From Rotaria sordida (Eukaryota > Rotifera > Eurotatoria > Philodinida > Philodinidae), in NCBI GenBank assembly GCA_905250125.1, contig CAJNOL010000870.1:33559-97558 (forward strand): a DNA stretch of 64,000 nucleotides. The letters run 5' to 3'. The position numbers were made by a program, and so were the translations under genes. The notes beneath the pieces were generated by a model. The model was not told the origin of the DNA and did not search any database. It was given only the letters and a program-made list of their open reading frames with translations. Shown one piece after another: positions 45,009-55,000 of the stretch; the first letter of the stretch is position 1, and each line of letters begins with the position of its first letter.

Positions 45009-47585
45009 CAATGGAGGTGTTTGTGTCGTAAGTTGAAAAGACCAGATATTTTTGCATCAAAAGAAAGCTCTCACCGCCAAACTAACAAGGTTAAAATATT
45101 AGCTGATGTTGGCTTGCCTGGAGGGAGATATTCGATTTTTATGGTCCTCCCGGTTAGGGTATATAGGTACATTAAAACTATTTACATTAATTTTTTATGC
45201 AATCAACTGAGTATTTCGATAGTAGGCTACAAGAATCTTTCTGAAATTTATCAATAGCAGTAGGATTACATTAGTTTCAGTGTCTTCTGGAACTTCCGTA
45301 CTATCGAAATGAAAACAAAGGAATATGATATGTTTACAAAATGACGTGTGTATACAATATTTGAAATTAAAGTGCATCAATGCATCACTTGGTGGTCTAT
45401 TTGACCGCTTCTTTGCGATTGGTGTGAAGAGATCACAAATCAAATATACTATCGAAGAATTATTCTTTTTCATTCTCTGCCGTATCTACCGAATAAAAAC
45501 GTTTATCTCGTGAAATAAAACCATGAATTTATTGAACATCGCCAAACATCTTCTTCATTTGACTCAAACTGAATATGGATCTGAAAATTCTGCAACAACT
45601 ACCGATGAAATTTTTGTTGCAGAACGATTGTTTCAAGTTCTAAAGTCATTTACAGATAGCTACTTTAGTGAGCTATATACTTATGATACTCTCGAATTTG
45701 AAGATGAATATGATGAAATGGCTGATGCAGAAGAGAGCAATGATGATATGACCAATGAAGAAGACACTGACGATGAAATGGATGATTATGATGAGACTGA
45801 TCATTCTGATTTAAAAAATCGGTTTACATTAGAAGAAATGGAAAATATAATCGAATGGGTTGACGAACATCCGAATGCCAGATTTGTAACAATTTCTAAT
45901 CGATTTAGAAAGATCAAATCCATGAATTATATTACAAAATTTAGAGAATATATCGAAAACGACGGCACGAGATTAGAAAAATTAAAACAAATTAAAGCAT
46001 TTATGTTTGACGAATTTTATCTGAAAAGAACCATTAAAAAGGAAGCCCTTCATGATACTGATCTTGAACTCTATGCAATTCAAAAAGCAAGAGAATTAAA
46101 TTGGGATACATTCAAGGTAAGTAAATTGTTTATCAATACTTTTAAAAGAGAAAACGGAATATCATCCAGAAGATATAACAAAATTATTACCCGAACCAAA
46201 TCAAACAAAAAACTTTGCAGTTTAAATGGTATGTAAACTTTTATTTGGTCTTTAAATACGTATGTCTTAATGTAATATACATATATATTTTAGATGCTCA
46301 AAATTGGATTGAAAATAAAAGAACTTTAATATCAAAGTATTCTTCTCACCAAATTTTAAACAGCGATCACTGTTCATTTCAACAAGAATATGTTCCACCA
46401 AGGATCCTTTCTTTTACTGGTGAAAGAACAACAGAAGTGACTGTTAAAAAGAAATATAATATAACGCATTCCTATACAGTTCAACCAGTTACATCAGCTA
46501 ATAGTCATTTATTGGACAAGTTCTTACTCATTCTTCAGGAAAAAGAAAATATATTCGGTACAAGAGTGCAACAAAATTTAATTATACCACCAAAAATGTT
46601 GTAGTCAGAGCTTCAAAATCAGGAAAAAGCAGTGATGAAAAACATCATGCTTTTTTAAATGAAGTTCTACGCCCATTGGTTGGTAAAAAATTTCTTCTCT
46701 TCCTTGATGCTTGGACAATTCAAACTGATCTAACAAAATTTAGAGCAGTATTTCCTAATCAAGACAGTCAATTATTGATTTTTCCTGAAGGATCAACCGG
46801 TTATATTCAACCACAAGATCTTTCTTTATTCCGTTCATGGCGATTTATTCATGAAAAAATCGAACATTATACTCATATTAATCGAACTGAAATAACTTTA
46901 AGTGATCGTCAATATTTCATCAACATGCATTCTGTTATTCACAATCAATTATCTGCTCCACAATTTAAAAATCTCATTAAGAACGGATTTATACAAGCTC
47001 GAATAACAAATGAAACAAATGGACATATTGAAAAACCAAAAGATGTTTTCTTCAAATTTTACGATCTATACTGTTCAGTTAATAATTCCAATGAACGAAC
47101 ACTATTAATGTGCGCTTGGTGCAAACAAGCTCTTTGTTACTATCATCTGATTGAAGACCTACATCTGCACTTGTATTACAGTTGTTAAAATAGTATATTA
47201 TATAATCTGTTGTTTTTAGCTGAAATAAAATCGAAACTATTGACGAGTTAAAGATTCTGATAACTACTAGCTGATCTTTATCTATATGGATACTATTTTA
47301 GTCCCAGAAGTCATCAAAACTAACGTAATCCTACTGCTATTGATAAATTTCAGAAAGATTCTTGTAGCCTACTATCGAAATACTCAGTTGATTGCATAAA
47401 AAATTAATGTAAATAGTTCTAATGTACCTATATACCCTAACCGGGAGGACCACAAAAATCGAATATCTCCCTCCAGGCAAGCCAACATCAGCTAATATTT
47501 TAACCTTGTTAGTTTGGCGGCGAGAGCTTTCTTTTGATGCAAAAATATCTGGTCTTTTCAACTTACGACACAAACACCTCCATTG
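45009..47585 (+). mobile_element. pogo/Tc5-like DNA transposon, copy B, about 290-bp terminal inverted repeats
   Basis: The ends CAATGGAGGTGTTTGTGTC (45009) and GACACAAACACCTCCATTG (to 47585) are perfect inverted copies. The inverted repeat extends about 290 bp (45009-45297 and 47299-47585) with few differences. The right flank starts with TA, as expected for this superfamily, but the left flank is GA because copy A is joined there. It contains a two-exon transposase in plus orientation. Confidence 0.9.
45523..47188 (+). pseudogene. pogo/Tc5-like transposase, copy B, with a frameshift
   Basis: Exon 1 (45523-46226 or so) starts MNLLNIAKHLLHLTQ and has an acidic linker and a CENP-B-like helix-turn-helix (TFKVSKLFINTF; ISSRRYNK). 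Exon 2 starts near 46294 (DAQNWIENKRT) and runs to 47188, with KKFLLFLDAWTIQTD and IQPQDLSLFRSWRF, where IQPQD occupies the place of the pogo IQPLD motif. A one-base frame change at about 46600 (IPPK) puts a stop before the catalytic core; copy A keeps the frame there. The rest is well preserved, so the damage looks recent. Confidence 0.82.
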
Positions 47586-47892
47586 TAAGATTCTCAAGAG
47601 AACCGCTGTGGCTTACAGAAATGAGATAAAATCTGAAAATTTCACAGTAATTTGCTGACGAAACAGTGAGTTTATTATGAAATTTCTAGATAACAGAACA
47701 TTTTTGTGTTCGAAATTATCGAAATAAAAGATCAAAATCCTTCTTACCTGCTAAAACTTGAAAATTCAATATCTCAGCTCAAAAGGATCATGGGCCCAAA
47801 TCCTTTTAGGATTATTCTAGTTTAGATGTATCCTCGATGTGCCCAAAGTATGGGCTCTAAGACGGTGAATTACTTCGGGTACCTCCCTCGTA
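47586..47892. mobile_element. element C, copy 2, right part only
   Basis: This 300-nt segment is about 90% identical by eye to 13211-13512 in the same orientation, from TTCTCAAGAGAAC to the terminus GGGTACCTCCCTCGTAAGT. The left part is missing; transposon copy B begins exactly there. Confidence 0.85.
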
Positions 47893-48559
47893 AGTTAAAA
47901 TTAGTCCCGCAAATCTTCAGTATTCATGCAGCTAATTTTCTTAAAACGAATGGACCACAATGAATGGCCGCGCTCTGTATTTAAGTTTTTTATCATCTAA
48001 TATGTTTTATTATAAAATATATCACACGAAAAGTTCTACAATTCAAAGCTTATTTTATATATATGCATCTTTAATTTTCAAATAGAAAAAAATTCTGTGT
48101 GACCAATTGTGTAAAACATTGAGTTTGAGATTGTTTGGTGATCATATGTAATTACTTATGAAAGAATAATATGTGATAGTATTTCACCAGGTTTAAATAT
48201 CATTGAAGACGTAAGATCATTAAAAAACGCCATAATTCTTTTGAAGATAGCATCAGAATGAGTGAAAAAAAATTCGATCAAAACACATATCAGTTGATCT
48301 AAAATTAGTCATTGATTATGATCTTTGATCTGACTCTTTAATTGAAGAAATAAGGAATTTGTCCTATGTATCGAAAATCGATCTTGTCCGTCGCATCGAA
48401 AATTATTCACACAGAATTTTATCTATTTTGAAAACTAAAGGTGTATGCATAAAATAAGCTTTGTATTGTAGAGCATTTCATTTTGCATCCTATTGTATAT
48501 TTTATTTTTTAATAAAATGCATTTTATGCTGTAAAAATGCGGTCATTTATTATGATCCA
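47893..48559. other. intergenic, no gene seen
   Basis: AT-rich DNA between element C copy 2 and the zinc-transporter remnant. No open frame or inverted repeat recognised. Confidence 0.4.
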
Positions 48560-48650
48560 CTCACTATCATTAGAAGTAATACATTTAACTAGAAAACTAT
48601 CAACACAAAAACTTTTATATGTTTATAAATAATATTCATTTTTTGAATTG
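48560..48650 (+). pseudogene. zinc-transporter pseudogene, continuation of exon 2
   Basis: CATTTAACTAGAAAAC and TCAACACAAAAACTTT match exon 2 of the functional gene (9742-9790), and the match continues past the donor into its intron. The piece starts about 17 nt after the point where the fragment at 12404-12642 breaks off. It carries the complementary half of the exon, in the same orientation. Confidence 0.7.
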
Positions 48651-48718
48651 AAAAAATTGATCCGAATCTAGCATCATTGTTGAATTTGTTTTTTGAAATG
48701 AAAAACAAATTATAATCA

Positions 48719-49310
48719 AATAGTTAACGAAGAAGACAAGAATAATAATGGATTAACAGGTGGTGTAACATATAATTGCATATCATTCAAAAATAATGAT
48801 TGTAATTCATTGTTTATCAATGATGTTGGTAAAGAAATAATTTCTAAATAATTTTTCTTTGAATGCATTGTAAACATATGATTCTCACTATCTATTACAG
48901 CCATAGATGAATCTGTATATGTTCGTTGTCTTTCAAATTTTGTTTATTGGCACAGTCGATGGTATCATCGTTTGAAGATTCACATAATTCAACTGTTGTA
49001 AAAGTTGATCTGATTCAAATATTGGTTTGATATATAAACAACTATTGATTTTAATCTTAATTGATAGCTACTACAGAATTTCTAATCATAAAGATAAATT
49101 TTTTCAATATACTTGGTTTTAAACGCTTGTTGAAGATGTTCATAATCATATTTTCTTTCTAACGTGAACGAATTATGTTATCTTCAGAGAGATCATAACA
49201 ATATTTGGATATGAATTTAATGTTAGCGTATTTAATTGATGTTGGCGATGTCTGCATTTTTCGCTTCGATGATGATCTATTACTAGATGATTTAGATGAT
49301 ATTTTTATCT
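48719..49310 (-). pseudogene. degraded coding remnants, unrecognised family
   Basis: On the minus strand several exon-like pieces are visible with stops and frame changes between them: a serine/lysine-rich start after an acceptor near 49312 (SSKSSSNRSSSKRKMQTSP), then a piece with ESDQLLQQLNYVNLQTMIP, and a 62-codon piece at 48716-48904 (MAVIDSENHMFTMHSKKNY). They lie downstream of the aspartate dehydrogenase gene in the same direction. I do not recognise the family and consider it a probable pseudogene. Confidence 0.35.
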
Positions 49311-49353
49311 GAAAAATACAAATGAGAGAAATCGTAGTAGAGATTCGAATTAT

Positions 49354-50304
49354 TTAAACAACATGAATACCAGTGATATGACCTTTAGCGCGTTTAATAC
49401 TACTGACAAACGAAAGAAGTGTTGCTGTACCAGTGATAAAACCTATTTCAGCTGGGTTTGTTCTTACTGTTTTTAAATGAAATGTTGGCTTTTTTTTATC
49501 GCCTATTGTTGTCTCTGGTCCAGACAATTCAATTTCAACAATATGTCGATCAGTCAAAGATGAATCAGCAACTAAACATCCTTGAACACCATCAAAACCA
49601 AGATGATCAGCAACAATAGCACCAACAGCCATTGTATTGACATTATTTGGTGCTAATCGACATAATTCACGAACTGGACCTGAATAAATAATGATTTCTT
49701 CATGTTTATCACCAATTTTAGCTCGTTCATGTAGTAATTTTGAACGTAATGGTTCATTTAATTTAAAAGAATCAGGATGTTTTTTCATAGTAATAGTCAA
49801 AGAACGAACTAAATCACGTTCACTCATTTTAACAATATCATCTGCACCCCAAAAAGCACCACTTGCTATATAAATAGCTTGTCCTGTTTCTATACTTTTT
49901 TTTCTTAATCTAGCTTCAAGTGGTGCATAAGCAAGAGCTGTTGGTGAACCAATAAACAGATCACATACATCAAGTATTTGTTCACCATATGTTCTAATAA
50001 CATCAGGATGTGCTACTTCAACAACTAAATCAGGTAAACGTTGTAAACCTTCTTGAACAGTTGAAACAACTAATGATTGATCTAATTCTTTACCATATTT
50101 TGTAAAAATTGTCTTCGAACGATTCCATATAAATATAAGATCAAAGTCACGTGTTGGTTTTGTACGTTCACGTTCAAAATGTGTACAAAGAAATTGTCCA
50201 AGATGACCAAAACCAAGTATACCAATACGTAATGGTTGTGGTCCAAATGTTGAATCAGCATTACGACGCATTCGTGAAAGAGAATTATTAATTACAGCAA
50301 ACAT
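49354..50304 (-). CDS. ASPDH: aspartate dehydrogenase domain-containing protein
   Basis: A single 316-codon exon. The N-terminal Rossmann motif GILGFGHLGQ (about residues 28-37) binds NAD(P). PDLVVEVAHPDVIRTYGEQI and LFIGSPTALAYAPLE follow, as in ASPDH, and the catalytic-side region with IYIASGAFWGADDI and APNNVNTMA and the C-terminal NPAEIGF and SFVSSIKRA complete the family pattern. The enzyme class converts L-aspartate to iminoaspartate/oxaloacetate; the metazoan role is not well defined. The start is uncertain: the first ATG lies within a donor-like GGTATGT, and the second (MRRNADSTFG, residue 12) is also plausible. The C-terminal stop is clear. Confidence 0.87.
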   Translation of the reverse strand: MFAVINNSLSRMRRNADSTFGPQPLRIGILGFGHLGQFLCTHFERERTKPTRDFDLIFIWNRSKTIFTKYGKELDQSLVVSTVQEGLQRLPDLVVEVAHPDVIRTYGEQILDVCDLFIGSPTALAYAPLEARLRKKSIETGQAIYIASGAFWGADDIVKMSERDLVRSLTITMKKHPDSFKLNEPLRSKLLHERAKIGDKHEEIIIYSGPVRELCRLAPNNVNTMAVGAIVADHLGFDGVQGCLVADSSLTDRHIVEIELSGPETTIGDKKKPTFHLKTVRTNPAEIGFITGTATLLSFVSSIKRAKGHITGIHVV

Positions 50305-52099
50305 ACCTTATTGTTTTTTAAAGACTTGTCAGAATAAAAGCCTCATTGAACAGAAACAAAAAAAAAAAATTCTTTATACAAAACAATTCGTTTCTACTTC
50401 TTTCATGCAGCTATAGTAAAATAAATAGATGCCTTCGTAAACTAATCAAAGTATGCTTTCAAATTTTGATTAGATGGCACCAGTTACTACCATTAAGATT
50501 TTTCGAAAATTACAACTGAAACTTTTATGAATGATCACAAATTTGAAATGTAAAAGTACTCAATTGAACATTTAGAAGCATTTTGGAATCAAATACTAAA
50601 AGAACAATTCAAACACTCCTATTATATACTAATAATAGAGTAATATTTCAGGTATCTTGAATTCAGTATATTCACTAGACAAATGTCAAAACTCGTGTAT
50701 AATGACAAATGATAGATTCGATAAATCTTTAATTATTTGCTATTGAAAAAATCATAGTCGATTAGAGTATAATTATTTTGTTTAAGCTGACTGATTTGTG
50801 TAATGATGGATGAATTAAACTAAACATTGGTTTTTCTTTTTTCTTATGACAATTAGTAATCAAACGAAAATCTTTAAAAAAATTAAAAACTGAATATTTT
50901 GAATAGTTATTTTATAGAAAAAAATCAGCGCTTTTTTCATCATCCATGAATAGCGATTGAGTTTTGTTTTATATAGAGAACAATTCGTCGAGATGAATCA
51001 AATAATCATCTACAGGGATAATAATACTTTGACGTTTCCGGTCTATCGCCAAAAAAAAAAATTTTTTAATTTGCTGAAGTAATTCTATTTAGATGCCAGT
51101 AATGTCTCATACATACGACAGTAGAATATCTGCCAAGGAAGAAAAATCCTAAAATAGGATCCCATTGGATTATGTTGAATTTACATCTGAACATTAGAGA
51201 TTGTTGGACTTCTCTTGTTATCATCGTCTTTTTTCTATTTCTTTCCTCTTGTAGAATTAGCTGAAGACTCACAGTTTAAAATATACTTTATTTTAACTTA
51301 TAATTACATTCAATAAATGAAGAAAAGTAAAAATAAAATCAATAATTCATATTCACTTTTAATTGATTTCTGTCATAATATAATCTGAAACAAAATTCGT
51401 TAAATTATATAGTTCCCATTCTCACCGTAAACAGTCATTTACGAATATGAATGTTTGACTTGAAATAGTGGAAAACGACTCCGCGCCGTCCTAAAACGTA
51501 TTACAAATATATTTCACATGTTGTCTAATAATCATAAAAAGCAAACTTACACATTTGAATACCATCGGGTTGGTTCCGAAATCGGTCGACTACGAGTCCG
51601 AAAATTTTGGACCTGATAGGCTCTAATTGTCCGAGAAATGTGTACGATTCGACCGAGTCCGGGTTTCCCAACAGAGTAACTTTGACCCGGCCTATCTTTT
51701 AAATATTGTATTTTACAAAACTTTGATACTGATTGCAATCTGTACGTGCAGTTCGAATATAAGTCCTTTTGAAAATTTCGGATTATTAGCTTAGATTTTG
51801 AATTTATCCTGAATTAAATATGTCCTTCAAGTCTTTATAGTCTGAACACTGTCAAAATTCTATTGACATATAGCGCTCTCTCTCGACATTATGTTTTTTA
51901 TTGGTTACCTCTTCATATGCCTTTTCTATTCGTTTGTTTATTTCTTACTCATCTTTCATTATTATTTATATTAAGATCTGGAAATTTTTCTTTTTCTGTA
52001 ATTATTATTTTCTTTTTTTTTGTGAAGTTTTAATTTGTTGTGTTTCATCCATGTATTAAATCTTGATTAGTTACTTTCTAAGGAAGAAAAATTATAATT
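50305..52099. other. intergenic, with one member of a dispersed degenerate repeat
   Basis: At 51555-51690, sequence such as CCGAAAATTTTGGACCTGA and GTCCGAGAAATGTGTA also occurs in diverged form at 55185-55345. Related phrases (CATCGGGT, GGGTTC) are seen near 6570 and 7360. No gene recognised. Confidence 0.5.
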
Positions 52100-55000
52100 A
52101 TGTAAGTTTTTTGCGCCATAAAATTCTTTATTCATTATTATCTAACATATTTATTTCCATAGGCCACAACCACGTTTAACCGGTCATCATCCTCATTTTT
52201 CTCAACATCATCATCATCATCATAATCAACAACAAACATCTTCTAGTGGACAAACATCTGCAACTCTTAATTCATCTATTGTACCTGTTCAACCTGGTAG
52301 ATAAAAAATATACTAAATTTATTCTATATAAATATATATCTTTGTTTAAGGTGAAATTGGTTTTGATGGAAAAATGTTACGTAAAGCAATGGCTCGAAAA
52401 ACAGTGGATTATAATCCATCGATTATACGTTATCTTGAAGTAAGATTCTTTATTAAATAACTTTAAAAAACAAATATAATTTAGAGTTCTATTTGGCAAC
52501 GAAATTTAACTGATGGACGATCATTACAACCTGATGTTCTCTACATTCCACATGTAAGATAAAAATTTCTTTTTTTTTTTTCGATTCAAATAAATTTTAT
52601 TTATTTAAGCTTGTACCACCACATGCACTTCTATCAGATCCAGTTAATTGTGTTATGACAAAATTTATTCGACCTGCTACAAATAAAGTTCGATGTCCAA
52701 TTTTTTGTGTTTGTGTATGTTATTCACTTAAATGTTTTTTTTTTATTGTTCTTTAGTTTCTTGATTTTTAGTGGACACCAGATGGTCGTCGTCTTATAAC
52801 AGGTGCATCTAGTGGAGAATTTACATTATGGAATGGATTAACATTTAATTTTGAAACTATTTTACAAGTAAATAAAATTTAAATTCAAAAAATTTAATTT
52901 TCTATTAATAATTTAGGCACATGATTCAGCTGTACGAGCTATGATTTGGTCAAATAATGAACAGTGGATGTTAACAGGTGATCATAATGGTTTTGTTAAA
53001 TATTGGCAATCAAATATGAATAATGTTAAAGTATATCAAGCACATAATGATCCAGTTCGAGGTTTAACGTATGTTAAAAATAATTACGAATCAAAATTCA
53101 ATTAGAAGCATATTCAACATAATATTATGGCTACGAGCCTACTGATGAAGAGCTGTGACTGTTTTACTGAATTTTATCTTGAAGTATTGCCTATAGATAA
53201 AGCTAATAATCATTAAAAAGTTCTGAAAATTTCAAAGAAAATAACTAGATCATTCTCGAGATACTGAATTTTCAAAATTGACTACACTTGTAAAATATAT
53301 ATTGATATTCAAGTTTCGATTTTATGCAGGAAATTCAACGGAAGAATGATAAAAGTTTGAAAATACTTTAGCTTATTTAAAGTCGATTTTCTACAAAATA
53401 GAATTCTAAAAAAATTATAGTGTATTATGTTCTTCTATGGTAAGGTGCTGTTTGTGGAAACTGAATATCTCGAAAAAAGCACATCCGTTTCCTTTGAGAC
53501 TTTCAGAACTTTTAATAATTATTATTTATATCTATAAGCAACATTTCAGAATAAAATTTTTCATTCTGATATAGTCAGAAGTGGCTTGGTTTAACAAAAA
53601 AAAAATTCAATAAAACAGCGATAACTCTTCCCGAGTAGATCTACTCGTAGATATAATATCATATTGAACAGCATCAGGAAATTTCCACGTTTGATTTGTT
53701 TTTTTTTCTGTATAGATTTTCACCCAATGATAGTAAATTTGCAAGTTGTTCCGACGACAGTTTTGTTCGTATATTTGATTTTCTAACAGGCACTGAAGAA
53801 CGTGAATTACGAGGTTTGTTTATTCTTTTGTAATTAAAAAAAATTACAAATAAATAATTTTAGGTCATGGATGTGATGTTAAATGTGTTGATTGGCATCC
53901 ACATAAAGGTTTACTTGTCTCAGGTAGTAAAGATTCTCAACAACCAATTGTTCTTTGGGATCCAAAAAGTGGAAAAAAATTAGCAACACTGTATGTATTG
54001 ATATATATATATGAATTTTTAAGAAAAACAAAAAATCAACATTTTAATTAATTTAGTCATGCACATAAAAATACATGTATGGCATTAAAATGGAATCGAC
54101 ATAATGGAAATTGGTTAATATCAGCATCACGTGATCATTTTTGTAAATTATTTGATATAAGAAATCTCAAAGAAGAAGTGCAATGTTTTCGTGGACACAA
54201 AAAAGAAGCATGCAGTAAGCTTTGTTTGTTCGTTTATTGTCTACAAATAATAATTAAATGTATTCATCTTGCTTTGTTCATTTTTAACACTCGAATAAAA
54301 CAAATAATAATAAAAAATTCTAAAGGGAAAACGATATATATATATATATTTGCTTTTATTATTATTATTTCTTATTTTTTTTCACAAATAAATATATAAT
54401 AATACAGAATATCGTAAAAAAAGTTCGCCGTGAAAAACAATGTGAATACCTTTGAAATAGTTCAATATATTTGTTTTTCAATATTATATTATGTTCATTA
54501 AAGTTTTATTTAATATAATTTTGATTTAGAAAAAAAATATTAAAAAAAAACTCGAAAAAGTCATCTTCTTGATTGCTAATGTTGTGTTAACATTGGTATT
54601 CAAATTTTGATAATTTTAATTCAGAAATTTTCTTCGCAAGATTGTTGGACAAATTATGTCTTTCAAAACTTGATCAAAAGATATTTAATCATTATTTGAT
54701 GGTGGCTTATTTTCACAAATATAGTGAACTTTGTTGATTTTTTTTCATAATTTTGTCAATATGCTGTTGTACTAGGTTTCACAAAAGAATTAAAAAGTAT
54801 GTCTATGTCTGACGTTTGTATGGTAAAGGTGACTTGTTCACAATAATTTGGCCATTCTTAAAACGATTTGTATTCTAATGTGTGTATGGGCACAGGTATT
54901 GATCAGAAAACATATAGAATAAATCTTTGTGAAACATACTGTTGAAAAAATAATAGAAATCACATAAATTGATATAAAGATATTCACGTTTCTTTTTTTT

